In this document: positions 9,784 through 18,303 of the stretch, piece after piece
How the letters are laid out: the number at the start of each line of letters is the position of its first letter
Position numbering within the stretch: the stretch's first letter is position 1
Assembly (NCBI RefSeq): GCF_036169555.1
Contig: NZ_CP108032.1
Location: 7,874,001 to 7,938,000, forward strand
DNA from: Streptomyces sp. NBC_00306
GTDB taxonomy: Bacteria; Actinomycetota; Actinomycetes; Streptomycetales; Streptomycetaceae
Length of the DNA stretch: 64,000 nt
Direction: 5' to 3'
Program-made: the position numbers and the translations under genes
Notes under the pieces: generated by a model
What the model was told of the DNA's origin: nothing
Databases searched by the model: none
What the model saw: only the letters and a program-made list of their open reading frames with translations

Positions 9784-9812
9784 TTGCCAGTAAAATTGCA
9801 CACTACTATGTT
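9784..9812 (+). promoter_or_regulatory. Candidate vegetative promoter of the collagenase gene
   Basis: TTGCCA (9784-9789) and TATGTT (9807-9812) are separated by exactly 17 bases, in an AT-rich patch of otherwise GC-rich DNA. This matches an HrdB-type promoter and would give a leader of about 100 bases before GTG 9921. Confidence 0.5.
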
Positions 9813-9920
9813 ACCGGGTGCGTACCGTCGTTCCCACCCCTCAACACCCTGGCCTGTGCGGGTACTTCGGCACGCTTCGTCCGCTGTTGCACCACCCCCA
9901 CCTCCCACACAGGAGTCCAG

Positions 9921-12227
9921 GTGTCCCAGCTCAGACCGATGCGCGCGCCCTTCCTCGCGGGCGCCATCGCCGCGTTACTGCTCGTCCCGCTCGGGCAGGC
10001 CGGTGCCGTCGAACCCCCGCCGTCCGCCGCCGCCCGTCCGCAAGCGCTGCCCTCCGACCGCACCGGCGACGAGGTGGAACGCCTCGCCCGTGCACCCCGC
10101 TCCACACCCACCGCCGCCCCCGCGCCCGGTGGTCTGCCGCAGGCACGCATACCTGGCCGGCGCAGCACCCCCGCTCCGCAGCACGCGTCCGGCCCGACCG
10201 CTGTGCCCTGCACCCTCGATGTGGTCACGGCGCTCGCACCCGAGGAGTTCGCCGACTTCCTCGCCGATCCGTCCGTCACCGCCGACGGCTGCCTCGGCAC
10301 CCTCATATGGACCTGGGACCCGCGCCTGAAGCCCGTCATGTCGGACGTCCATGTCCAGGCCGTCAGCCGCCGGGCCTCGTCCCTCGCCGCAGCGCACGAC
10401 GGCCGCAACTCCACCCACCTGCTGGAGATGTTCACCTATCTCCACGCCGTCGCGTACCACGACTTCTCGCACACCGAGATCGACGTCACCGACGTCCCGA
10501 CCACCGAGGCCATGCGGCGCGCCGTCAACGCGTTCGGCACCGCGGCCCGCACGTTCGACGTCACCAGGACCAACGCCGAGAGCCTGCGCGAGGCGCTCTA
10601 CACCGGTAGTGCGCCCGGACTGCGCCACAGTCAACTCGCGCTCATCAAGAAGGTCCTGGCCACCATGGACCGCTACCACAAGGGGCAGTACGACGACGCC
10701 TCCTGGGGCGGCGCCGCGCTGGCCGCGCTCTCGGTGAACTACCTGGGCATCTACCCCGGCAACCGCGACACCGCGTTCCACAATGTGGTGACACAGAACC
10801 CCTCCTACCGGGCCGCGTTCCGCGCCTTCTCCGGCCACGGTCATCTCAAGGGCACCGCCAACGCGTGGGTCGCCCGTGACGCCCTCGGCGAGTACGGCCG
10901 TTTCGGTCAGGTGACCGTCCTGACCGCGGGGATCGTCCCCGACCTCGGGGCCCTTCTGCCCGTCACCGAAGCCACCTTCGGGCGCGGGGCCGCGCCCTGG
11001 GCCTCGCTGGTGACCTGGCTCAACTTCTACGAGGCGTGCAAGCCCTACAGCGTGTGCAAGGAAGACATCGAACGCCGGATCTTCCCGCACACCTACACGT
11101 ACGACAGCGGAGCGATCAAGGTGCGCACCGGCCTGGACCGTGCGACCGTCGACCAGCTCTACTACGCCGCCAAGCAGGTCAAAGCACAGTTCCACCGGGT
11201 GCTCGGCACCCTGGAACCGCTGGCCGGCGACACCAACACCGCGCTCAACGTGGTGCTGTACGCCTCTCGCGGCGACTACGAGGTCTACCACCCCATCCTC
11301 ACCGGCATGGGGACCGAGAACGGCGGCGTCTACATCGAGCGCGGTGCCACCTTCTACACGTACCAGCGCCGCGTACCGCAGGACTCCTCGCTGACCCTCG
11401 AGGAACTCTTCCGCCACGAGTACGTCCACTACCTCAACGGCCGCTTCGCCGTCCCTGGTTACTTCGGGGAGGGCCCCTGGTACAGCGGCGATCGCACGAC
11501 CGCGATGGACGAGGGAACGGCGGAGTTCTTCGACGGCGCCACCCGCGACGACGGCGTCGCCGTGCGCAAGTCCCTGGTGCAGGGGGTCATCGACGACACG
11601 GCGGGCGGCGGCCCCAGGATGAGCGTCGACCGGCTGCTGCACGCCACGTACGACGGGGACGGCTTCCGCTTCTACGACTACGCGGGCACGTTCTTCGAGT
11701 ACCTGTGGACCGAACGACCCTCGCTCCTGCGGGAGATGTACCGGCACCTGAGGGCCGACGACCCGACAGCGTTCGACGCCTGGCGCGACCGGCTCGGCGA
11801 CGACGCCACGATCCAGCAGGGCTACGACGCCTTCCTGGACGCGCGGATCGCCGAGGTCGACGACCTGTTCGTACCCGACACGCAGTACACGCCCAACGGG
11901 CAGCTGCGGGACAACTCGACGGTCGCCGTCGCATCGCTCTTCCAGAACGCGACATCTGCCGGACCCACGTGCGTCGACGCCGGTGAGGCGGCCATGCGCC
12001 GCTTCTCCTGCACCGGGCGCGTCACCGCCCGGCTTACCGACGCCGGATCACCGGACGACGTCTTCCGGGACATGTCCGAGACGGTCGACCACTTCATTCT
12101 CGACCGGGCCGGCGCCGCATCCAACAACCTCGCCGACATGAACTGCTCGTTCGGGGAGGTGGACATCTGGAGCGACGGCAGCGCAGGCACCTCGACCTAC
12201 CACTGCGAGGGCCCGCTGCGCAGCTGA
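9921..12227 (+). CDS. Secreted collagenase, peptidase family M9
   Basis: This 768-residue zinc metalloprotease cleaves collagen outside the cell. It starts at GTG 9921 after an AGGAG site and has a signal peptide (hydrophobic core at about 11-27, then GAVEPPP). After a Pro/Ala-rich linker comes the helical collagenase activator region (about 90-390). The catalytic gluzincin domain follows, with HEYVH at 499-503 (ligands His499 and His503, catalytic Glu500) and DEGTAEFF, whose Glu531 lies 32 residues after the first His, the same spacing as the third zinc ligand in clostridial ColG. The end holds a short Cys-containing domain and no PKD or collagen-binding repeats, so it is a compact form. It lies directly before a hydroxyproline catabolic operon, consistent with collagen as a nutrient. 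Confidence 0.93.
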   Translation: MSQLRPMRAPFLAGAIAALLLVPLGQAGAVEPPPSAAARPQALPSDRTGDEVERLARAPRSTPTAAPAPGGLPQARIPGRRSTPAPQHASGPTAVPCTLDVVTALAPEEFADFLADPSVTADGCLGTLIWTWDPRLKPVMSDVHVQAVSRRASSLAAAHDGRNSTHLLEMFTYLHAVAYHDFSHTEIDVTDVPTTEAMRRAVNAFGTAARTFDVTRTNAESLREALYTGSAPGLRHSQLALIKKVLATMDRYHKGQYDDASWGGAALAALSVNYLGIYPGNRDTAFHNVVTQNPSYRAAFRAFSGHGHLKGTANAWVARDALGEYGRFGQVTVLTAGIVPDLGALLPVTEATFGRGAAPWASLVTWLNFYEACKPYSVCKEDIERRIFPHTYTYDSGAIKVRTGLDRATVDQLYYAAKQVKAQFHRVLGTLEPLAGDTNTALNVVLYASRGDYEVYHPILTGMGTENGGVYIERGATFYTYQRRVPQDSSLTLEELFRHEYVHYLNGRFAVPGYFGEGPWYSGDRTTAMDEGTAEFFDGATRDDGVAVRKSLVQGVIDDTAGGGPRMSVDRLLHATYDGDGFRFYDYAGTFFEYLWTERPSLLREMYRHLRADDPTAFDAWRDRLGDDATIQQGYDAFLDARIAEVDDLFVPDTQYTPNGQLRDNSTVAVASLFQNATSAGPTCVDAGEAAMRRFSCTGRVTARLTDAGSPDDVFRDMSETVDHFILDRAGAASNNLADMNCSFGEVDIWSDGSAGTSTYHCEGPLRS

Positions 12228-12232
12228 CCCAG

Positions 12233-12269
12233 CCGCTCAGGGGCCGGGGCCGACCCGGTCCCTGAGCGG
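12233..12269 (+). terminator. 16-bp hairpin between collagenase and hydroxyproline operon
   Basis: The arms CCGCTCAGGGGCCGGG and CCCGGTCCCTGAGCGG pair with one mismatch around a 5-base loop, starting 5 bases after the collagenase stop. Only 37 bases then remain before the next start codon, too few for a separate full promoter outside the hairpin. It could be a partial terminator or attenuator within one transcript. Confidence 0.7.
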
Positions 12270-12306
12270 ATTCCCCACCGCCGGAGCGGAGGAGTGACAC
12301 ATTTCA

Positions 12307-13482
12307 GTGGTGTCCAGCACAGAGACCTATGACGTCGTCGTCATCGGTGCCGGCGTCGTCGGATCCGCCTGCGCCTACTACGCGAGCCGCGCCGGACTCC
12401 GTGTGGCCGTCGTCGACCGCGGTCCGGTCGCCGGCGGCACCACGGGCGCAGGCGAGGGCAACCTGCTCGTCTCCGACAAGGCGGCCGGGCCGGAGCTCGA
12501 GCTCGCGCTGCTGTCCGTGCGGCTCTGGCGTGAACTGGCCGCGGTTCTCCCGGCGTCCGTCGAGTACGAGCCCAAGGGGGGCGTGGTCGTCGCGCCCGAC
12601 GAGGCGGCCCTGGGCGCACTGCGTCGCTTCGCCGATGAACAGCGAGCGGTCGGGGTCGATGCCCGTGAAGTGACGGCCGACGAACTGGGAGAGCTCGAAC
12701 CCCATCTCGCCCCGTGGCTCGCGGGCGGCTTCCACTACCCGCAGGACGCCCAGGTCCAGCCCGCGCGCGCGGCGGCGTATCTGCTGCACACATCCGGCTG
12801 CGAGCGGTACCTGGGCGAAGAGGCCGTCACGATCCTCACCGGCGCGGACGGCACGGTCCGCGGCGTCCGCACCGCCCGTCGCGAGCTGAGCGCCCCGGCG
12901 GTCGTCAACGCTGCCGGAACCTGGGGCGGTCACGTGGCCGAGCTGGCCGGCACGACGTTGCCGGTGCTGCCCCGCCGCGGCTTCGTCCTGGTCACCGAAC
13001 CGCTGCCACGGGTCGTACGCCACAAGGTCTACGCGGCCGACTACATCGCCGACGTCGCAAGCGGTTCGGCAGCCCTGCAGTCCTCGGCCGTCGTCGAGGG
13101 CACACCCGCCGGGCCCGTCCTGATCGGTGCCACCCGCGAACGCGTCGGTTTCGACCGTGGACTGTCCGGCGAAGCGCTGCGCCGCCTCGCCGCCCGGGCG
13201 GCGGCACTCTTCCCCCTGCTCGCGCACGTCCGGGTGATGCGCGCCTACCACGGCTTCCGGCCCTATCTGCCGGACCATCTGCCCGCCATCGGCCCCGATT
13301 CCCGCGTGCCCGGCCTCTTCCACGCCTGCGGCCACGAGGGCGCGGGCATCGGTCTCGCGCCGGCGACGGGACTGCTGATCGCCGCCGCGCTGTGCGGTGA
13401 ACGGCCACCGCTGGACCCGGCGCCCTTCGCGCCCGAACGCTTCGAGGACTCTGCTCACCGACCGACAGGAGCGGACCGTTGA
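12307..13482 (+). CDS. FAD-dependent D-hydroxyproline dehydrogenase, DadA-like beta subunit
   Basis: This 391-residue flavoprotein belongs to the glycine oxidase/DadA family. The N-terminus YDVVVIGAGVVGSACAYYASRAGLRVAVVDR is the FAD-binding Rossmann motif, GAGEGNLLVSDK follows, and the C-terminus holds GFRPYLPDHLPAIGP and ACGHEGAGIGLAPATG, typical of this family. The start is GTG 12307 or GTG 12310, with GGAGGAG 12-15 bases upstream. It overlaps the small [2Fe-2S] gene by 4 bases, which in turn overlaps a second flavoprotein. A DadA-like subunit, a ferredoxin-like subunit and an NAD/FAD-binding subunit together make the heteromeric D-hydroxyproline dehydrogenase known from Pseudomonas (LhpB/F/E). 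It should oxidise cis-4-hydroxy-D-proline to 1-pyrroline-4-hydroxy-2-carboxylate. A D-proline or other amino-acid dehydrogenase is the alternative. Confidence 0.85.
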   Translation: MVSSTETYDVVVIGAGVVGSACAYYASRAGLRVAVVDRGPVAGGTTGAGEGNLLVSDKAAGPELELALLSVRLWRELAAVLPASVEYEPKGGVVVAPDEAALGALRRFADEQRAVGVDAREVTADELGELEPHLAPWLAGGFHYPQDAQVQPARAAAYLLHTSGCERYLGEEAVTILTGADGTVRGVRTARRELSAPAVVNAAGTWGGHVAELAGTTLPVLPRRGFVLVTEPLPRVVRHKVYAADYIADVASGSAALQSSAVVEGTPAGPVLIGATRERVGFDRGLSGEALRRLAARAAALFPLLAHVRVMRAYHGFRPYLPDHLPAIGPDSRVPGLFHACGHEGAGIGLAPATGLLIAAALCGERPPLDPAPFAPERFEDSAHRPTGADR

Positions 13483-13793
13483 GCCGGCCACCCGCAGATC
13501 CGGAACGGGCCGAGCTCGGCCCGCCTTTCGAGATCACCTTCGACGGATGCCCCGTACGGGCGCTGCCCGGGCAGAGCATCGCCGCGGCGCTCTGGGCCGC
13601 GGGCATCCTCGCCTGGCGTACCACCCGCAAGGGCGGCGCACCGCGCGGCGCCTTCTGCGGTATCGGGTCCTGCTACGACTGCCTCGCGACCGTCAACGGC
13701 CGCCCCAACCGGCGGGCCTGTCTCCTGCGGGCCCGCCCCGGCGACGCCGTCACCACCCAGGAGGGCACCGGACATGCCGAACTCGCCGTCTGA
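13479..13793 (+). CDS. [2Fe-2S] ferredoxin-like small subunit of D-hydroxyproline dehydrogenase
   Basis: This 104-residue protein starts at TTG 13479, overlapping the stop of the preceding gene, with AGGAGCGG upstream. Cys60, Cys65, Cys68 and Cys81 (AFCGIGSCYDC, then RRAC) form the plant-type ferredoxin cluster-binding pattern, with GQSIAAALWAAGI ahead as in HcnA-like proteins. It would carry electrons between the two flavin subunits. Its last 20 bases overlap the next gene, pointing to coupled translation and fixed stoichiometry. Confidence 0.87.
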   Translation: MSRPPADPERAELGPPFEITFDGCPVRALPGQSIAAALWAAGILAWRTTRKGGAPRGAFCGIGSCYDCLATVNGRPNRRACLLRARPGDAVTTQEGTGHAELAV

Positions 13794-15243
13794 CCGCGGG
13801 CGCGCGACGGGCGAGCAGCCCGCAGATCTCGCGGTGGTCGGGGCGGGACCCGCCGGGCTCACCGCCGCGGTCACCGCCGCGGATCTCGGGGTCACCGTGG
13901 TCCTGCTGGACGCGGCGGACCGTCCCGGAGGGCAGTACCACCGGCACGCGGCGCCGGAGCTCGGCGCGCGCACACCGAGCGTGCCGCACCTCAAGCGGCG
14001 TGCCTGGACCCGATGGGAGCAGCGGCTGCGCCGGCACCGTTCCGCCGGCCGTATCCGGTACCTGCCCGCCCACCACGTCTGGACCGTGCTGCCGGAGGCA
14101 GACGGGAGCGGTTGGGTGCTGCACGCGGTCGCGGGGGAGGAGGAGCGGGCCGTTACCGTCCGAGCCCGCACGCTGCTGCTGGCCACCGGGGCATACGAGC
14201 GCCAACTCCCCTTCCCCGGATGGACGGTGCCCGGTGTGGTCGGGGCGGGAGGGGCGCAGGCCATGCTCAAGTCGGGCCTGGTGCTTCCGGGCCGCCGCGT
14301 GCTGGTGGCCGGCAGCGGCCCGCTGTTGCTGGCTGTCACAGCCTCGCTCGCGGCGGCGGGTGCCACCGTGCCGGCGATCGTCGAGGCCGCCGCCTACACG
14401 GCGTACGCGGACCGGCTCGGGACCCTCGCCGTCAACCCGGGCAAGGCGCTGGAAGGCGCCCGCCTCGGCGCCGGTCTGGCACGCCGCTCGGTGCGGGTGC
14501 TGTCCCGGCACGCCGTGACTGCCGTGCACGGCACCGACCGGGTGACGGGGGTGACCGTCCAGCGGCTCGACAGCGCCTGGCGCCCGGTGCCGGGCACCGG
14601 GCGGCGCATCCCCTGCGACGCGCTCGCGGTCGGCCACGGACTCGTGCCGCAGCTGGAGCTCGCCACCGCTCTCGGCTGCGCCGTACGGCGGACGGCGGAC
14701 GGGACCGTCGCTCTGGCCCTCGACACGCGGCAGCGCACCTCGGTGCCGGGAATCTGGTCCGCCGGTGAGACCGGCGGTATCGGCGGCGTGGAACTGGCCC
14801 TGCTGGAAGGTCGGTTGGCCGGTCACGACGTGGCGCACGAGCTGCACGGAACACAACTGCCACCGCGTACAAGGGTTCTTGCCCGCCGCCGCGCCCGTCG
14901 ACGGGCCTTCGCCGAGACGATGGCCGCCGCGCACCGGCCGGGGCCAGGCTGGGTCGAGTGGCTCGCCCCGGCCACCGCGGTGTGCCGGTGCGAGGAGGTC
15001 ACGGTCGCCGAGGTCCGCGAAGCCGTCGAAACGCTGGGCGCCGCCGACTCACGGACCGTCAAGTTGCTGACCCGGGCCGGAATGGGCTGGTGCCAGGGCC
15101 GCATGTGCGCGCCCGCGGTGGCCGCGCTCGCGGGCCGGGAACCACCCCCCGAGAGCCGTCCGCTGTCCTGCCCGGTCCTCCTGGGCAACCTGGCACAGCT
15201 GCCGGGTACGGGCGCATCCGGAATCGGCGACCCCGGCAGCTGA
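13774..15243 (+). CDS. D-hydroxyproline dehydrogenase alpha subunit (HcnB-like FAD/NAD(P)-binding protein with BFD-type Fe-S domain)
   Basis: This 489-residue protein starts at ATG 13774 inside the end of the [2Fe-2S] gene. An N-terminal FAD-binding motif (DLAVVGAGPAGLTAAVTAADLG) and a second dinucleotide fold (GRRVLVAGSGPLLLA) show a two-nucleotide disulfide-reductase-like core, and GIWSAGETGGIGG is the FAD-binding C-terminal motif. The C-terminal BFD-like [2Fe-2S] region has Cys404 and Cys406 (VCRCEEV) and Cys440 and Cys445 (GWCQGRMC). The same layout is found in LhpE and HcnB subunits. It should pass electrons from the flavin/Fe-S complex to the respiratory chain, although the acceptor cannot be seen. 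Confidence 0.87.
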   Translation: MPNSPSDRGRATGEQPADLAVVGAGPAGLTAAVTAADLGVTVVLLDAADRPGGQYHRHAAPELGARTPSVPHLKRRAWTRWEQRLRRHRSAGRIRYLPAHHVWTVLPEADGSGWVLHAVAGEEERAVTVRARTLLLATGAYERQLPFPGWTVPGVVGAGGAQAMLKSGLVLPGRRVLVAGSGPLLLAVTASLAAAGATVPAIVEAAAYTAYADRLGTLAVNPGKALEGARLGAGLARRSVRVLSRHAVTAVHGTDRVTGVTVQRLDSAWRPVPGTGRRIPCDALAVGHGLVPQLELATALGCAVRRTADGTVALALDTRQRTSVPGIWSAGETGGIGGVELALLEGRLAGHDVAHELHGTQLPPRTRVLARRRARRRAFAETMAAAHRPGPGWVEWLAPATAVCRCEEVTVAEVREAVETLGAADSRTVKLLTRAGMGWCQGRMCAPAVAALAGREPPPESRPLSCPVLLGNLAQLPGTGASGIGDPGS

Positions 15244-15306
15244 TCCCGGGACGCCGCAGGACCGGGCCACGCCCCGCAACCGTCACACCTCACCCAAGGA
15301 GCGCCC

Positions 15307-16221
15307 ATGACAACTGCATCCGCACCCGCCCTCCGCACCCGACCCTGGCACGGCCTCATGGTCGCCACCGCCCTTCCGCTCCGCGAGGACCTCTCCGTCG
15401 ACCTGGACGCCTACGGCGCACACGTCGCCCGGCTGCTGGCCGAGGGCTGCGACGGCGTGGTCCCCAACGGCTCACTCGGCGAGTACCAGACCCTCACCGA
15501 CGACGAGCGCTCCCGCGTCGTACACACCGCCGTCGAGGCCGCAGGAGGCGGCGACCGCGTGATGCCCGGCGTCTCCGCGTACGGAAGCGCCGAGGCCAGG
15601 CGCTGGGCCGAGCACGCCGCCGAGGCGGGGGCCGGATCGGTGCTCCTCCTGCCGCCCAACGCCTATCGGGCGGACGACGACGCCGTATCCGCGCACTACG
15701 CCGAGGTGGCCCGGGCGGGTGTGCCCGTGGTCGCGTACAACAACCCCTACGACACCAAGGTCGACCTGACCCCGGCCCTCCTCGCCCGGCTCCATCACGA
15801 GGGCAGCATCGTCGCCGTCAAGGAGTTCAGCGGTGATGTGCGCCGGGCCTACGAGATCGCCGAACTCGCGCCGTCCCTCGATCTGTTGATCGGCGCGGAC
15901 GACGTCCTTCTGGAACTCGCCCTTGCCGGCGCCGTCGGCTGGATCGCCGGATACCCCAACGCACTGCCCAGCTCCTGCGTCACCCTCTACGGGGCTGCCG
16001 TCAGCCACGACCTGGCGACGGCGCTGCCCCTCTACCGGGAACTGCATCCCCTGCTGCGCTGGGACTCGCGGACCGAGTTCGTCCAGGCCATCAAGCGCTC
16101 CATGGACCTGGCGGGCCGCCCCGGCGGTCCCACCCGCCCGCCGCGTACGCCACTGACGGCCGAGCAGGACGCCGCGGTGAGGGCGGCCACCGAGAAGGCG
16201 CTGGCCGAAGGCCACCGGTGA
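15307..16221 (+). CDS. DapA-family aldolase/dehydratase, likely 1-pyrroline-4-hydroxy-2-carboxylate deaminase
   Basis: This 304-residue protein follows an AAGGAG site at ATG 15307. It has the DapA-type TIM barrel: GCDGVVPNGSLGEYQTLT near the start in place of GTTGE, Tyr144 in VVAYNNPY and the Schiff-base Lys172 in IVAVKEFSGD. The family includes dihydrodipicolinate synthase, N-acetylneuraminate lyase and the Pyr4H2C deaminase of hydroxyproline catabolism (LhpC). Its place between the dehydrogenase and the epimerase argues strongly for the deaminase, which converts Pyr4H2C to 2-oxoglutarate semialdehyde plus ammonia. Confidence 0.85.
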   Translation: MTTASAPALRTRPWHGLMVATALPLREDLSVDLDAYGAHVARLLAEGCDGVVPNGSLGEYQTLTDDERSRVVHTAVEAAGGGDRVMPGVSAYGSAEARRWAEHAAEAGAGSVLLLPPNAYRADDDAVSAHYAEVARAGVPVVAYNNPYDTKVDLTPALLARLHHEGSIVAVKEFSGDVRRAYEIAELAPSLDLLIGADDVLLELALAGAVGWIAGYPNALPSSCVTLYGAAVSHDLATALPLYRELHPLLRWDSRTEFVQAIKRSMDLAGRPGGPTRPPRTPLTAEQDAAVRAATEKALAEGHR

Positions 16222-16267
16222 ACCACGAACGTCCGAACAGGCGCACAACCCGGCCAGGAGGGAAACC

Positions 16268-17269
16268 ATGCGCACGCGTCACGTCTTCCACGCCGTCGAC
16301 TCCCACACCGAGGGCATGCCGACCCGCGTCGTCACCGGCGGCGTCGGCGTGATCCCCGGAGACACGATGGCCGAGCGCCGTCTGCACTGCATCGAACACC
16401 TCGACCACATCCGTACGCTGCTGATGTACGAGCCGCGCGGCCATTCGGCGATGAGCGGAGCCATCCTCCAGCCGCCGACCAGACCCGATGCCGACTACGG
16501 GGTCCTGTACATCGAGGTGTCCGGGCTGCTGCCCATGTGCGGCCACGGCACCATCGGCGTGGCCACCGTGCTCGTCGAGACCGGCATGGTGCCCGTCACC
16601 GAACCCGTCACCACCGTCCGCCTCGACACCCCGGCCGGGCTGGTGAGTGTCGACGTGCAGGTCGAGGACGGTGCGGCCCGCTCCGTCACCCTCACCAACG
16701 TCCCCGCGTTCTGCCTCGCCCTGGACCGCAAGGTCGACGTACCCGGCCACGGCACGGTCACCTACGACATCGCGTACGGCGGCAACTTCTACGCTGTCGT
16801 CCATCTCGACTCCCTCGGCCTGCCCTTCGACCGGGCCCGCAAGGACGACCTGCTCGCCGCCGGACTGGCGGTCATGGACGCCGTGAACGCCGCCGACCGT
16901 CCTGTTCATCCCGAGGACCCGGCCATCAGCGGCCTCAAGCACGTCTACCTCGCGGCCCCGGGCTCCGACGCCCGACGCTCGCGCCACGCCATGGCCATCC
17001 ACCCCGGCTGGTTCGACCGCTCGCCCTGCGGCACCGGAACCAGCGCCCGCATGGCCCAGTTGCACGCGCGGGGTCTGCTGCCGCTGCACCGCGACTTCGT
17101 CAACGAGTCGTTCATCGGCACCGAGTTCACCGGCCGGCTCGTCGGGGAGACCATGGTCGGAGGCTTGAGCGCCGTCGTCCCCACCGTCACGGGCCGCGCG
17201 TGGATCACGGGCACGGCGCAGTACTTCCTCGACCCGTCCGACCCTTTCCCAGGAGGGTTTCTGCTCTGA
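16268..17269 (+). CDS. 4-hydroxyproline 2-epimerase (proline racemase family)
   Basis: This 333-residue cytosolic enzyme has both catalytic cysteines of the racemase/epimerase group: Cys91 in PMCGHGTIG and Cys254 in SPCGTGTSARMA. Trans-3-hydroxyproline dehydratases of the same family have Thr or Ser at the first position, so that activity is unlikely. The start is ATG 16268 with CAGGAGG upstream. It should convert trans-4-hydroxy-L-proline to cis-4-hydroxy-D-proline, the substrate of the dehydrogenase encoded upstream, and is therefore the first step of the pathway although last in the operon. Proline racemase activity cannot be excluded from sequence alone. Confidence 0.9.
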   Translation: MRTRHVFHAVDSHTEGMPTRVVTGGVGVIPGDTMAERRLHCIEHLDHIRTLLMYEPRGHSAMSGAILQPPTRPDADYGVLYIEVSGLLPMCGHGTIGVATVLVETGMVPVTEPVTTVRLDTPAGLVSVDVQVEDGAARSVTLTNVPAFCLALDRKVDVPGHGTVTYDIAYGGNFYAVVHLDSLGLPFDRARKDDLLAAGLAVMDAVNAADRPVHPEDPAISGLKHVYLAAPGSDARRSRHAMAIHPGWFDRSPCGTGTSARMAQLHARGLLPLHRDFVNESFIGTEFTGRLVGETMVGGLSAVVPTVTGRAWITGTAQYFLDPSDPFPGGFLL

Positions 17270-17371
17270 GCGGTGCGGCCCGGCGACCCCCGAGTATGTG
17301 CCCGGTACCTGCGGGCAGCGCAACGTGACATTGTACGCTGGCGCTTCCCGCGGACCCCCGGAGGAAGCGCC

Positions 17372-18088
17372 ATGGGCCAGCTGAAGCAGGACGACCTGAT
17401 CCCGGCCCAGGAACGCCTGCGCGACCGGGTCGCCCACGCACTGCGCGCGGCGCTCGTGGCGGGCGAACTCCGGCCCGGCAGCGTCTACTCGGCGCCCGTT
17501 CTCGCAGCCGACTTCGGTATCTCCGCCACTCCCGTGCGCGAGGCGATGCTCGACCTCGCCCGGGAGGGCCTGGTCGAACCGGTACGGAACAAGGGCTTCA
17601 GGATCACCGAGGTCAGTGAGCGCGACCTGGACCAGTACACCGAACTGCGGGCGCTGATCGAGGTGCCCACCATCGGCCGGGTCACCCGCAGCGCCACCGC
17701 CGGGCAACTGGAGGAACTGCGCCCGCTGGCCGAGGAGATCGTGGCGCGGGCCCGCGACCACGACCTCATCGGCTATCTGGACGCCGACCGCAGGTTCCAC
17801 CTCGGCCTGCTCGCCCTCGCCGGCAACGACCGGCTCGTCGAGACGGTGGGGGACCTGCGCAAGCGGTCCCGGCTCTATGGCCTCAAGGGGCTCGATGAGC
17901 AGGGCCGGCTGATCTCCTCGGCCGAGGAGCACATCGAACTGCTCGACCTGATGCTCTCCGGCGACGCGGCCGCCGCGGAGGCATGCATGGTTAGGCACCT
18001 CGGGCATGTCCGCTCCCTGTGGGCAGCAGCACGCGACGAGCCGGTCGAGCCACGGTCCCGGCTCACTCTGGGAGCCGGCCGCCCCTGA
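17372..18088 (+). CDS. GntR-family regulator with FCD domain, likely of hydroxyproline catabolism
   Basis: This 238-residue protein starts at ATG 17372 after CGGAGGAAG. A start at 17273 would add 33 residues of unconserved sequence. It has an N-terminal winged helix (LRDRVAHALRAALVAGELRPGSVY, then FGISATPVREAMLDLAREGLV) and an all-helical FCD ligand-binding domain with the metal-binding His/Asp pattern (DADRRFHLGLLALAGN, HIELLDLMLSGD, RHLGHVR). FCD regulators sense small organic acids and usually sit beside the catabolic operon they repress. The leader has ATTGTACGCT at about 17333-17342, resembling half of a GntR/FCD site. Confidence 0.88.
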   Translation: MGQLKQDDLIPAQERLRDRVAHALRAALVAGELRPGSVYSAPVLAADFGISATPVREAMLDLAREGLVEPVRNKGFRITEVSERDLDQYTELRALIEVPTIGRVTRSATAGQLEELRPLAEEIVARARDHDLIGYLDADRRFHLGLLALAGNDRLVETVGDLRKRSRLYGLKGLDEQGRLISSAEEHIELLDLMLSGDAAAAEACMVRHLGHVRSLWAAARDEPVEPRSRLTLGAGRP

Positions 18089-18303
18089 CCCCTCGCCATC
18101 CGTGCCGGCGGTCGGCGTGGTGCGGGAATCCTGATCGGCCCCTCGGAGCAGCATGGCGAGGGCACGACCTCGGACCGAGAGCGGAGTGCATTGCACCGCT
18201 GTTGCCAGGGGCCACCGCCACCGAGGAGGGCCGGGACCTGTCCTCGATGACGGCGTCCTGGCCGACGGCGCCTACTGTCAGCTGTCGGCCTGGCGGCCCG
18301 GCC

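Noticed and set aside
9975..11747. Reverse-strand open frame across the collagenase
   Set aside because: The forward strand has a signal peptide and intact M9 zinc site, and the reverse frame is biased composition only.
16091..18196. Reverse-strand open frame of 701 codons over the epimerase and GntR genes
   Set aside because: It crosses two confident forward genes and has no domains.
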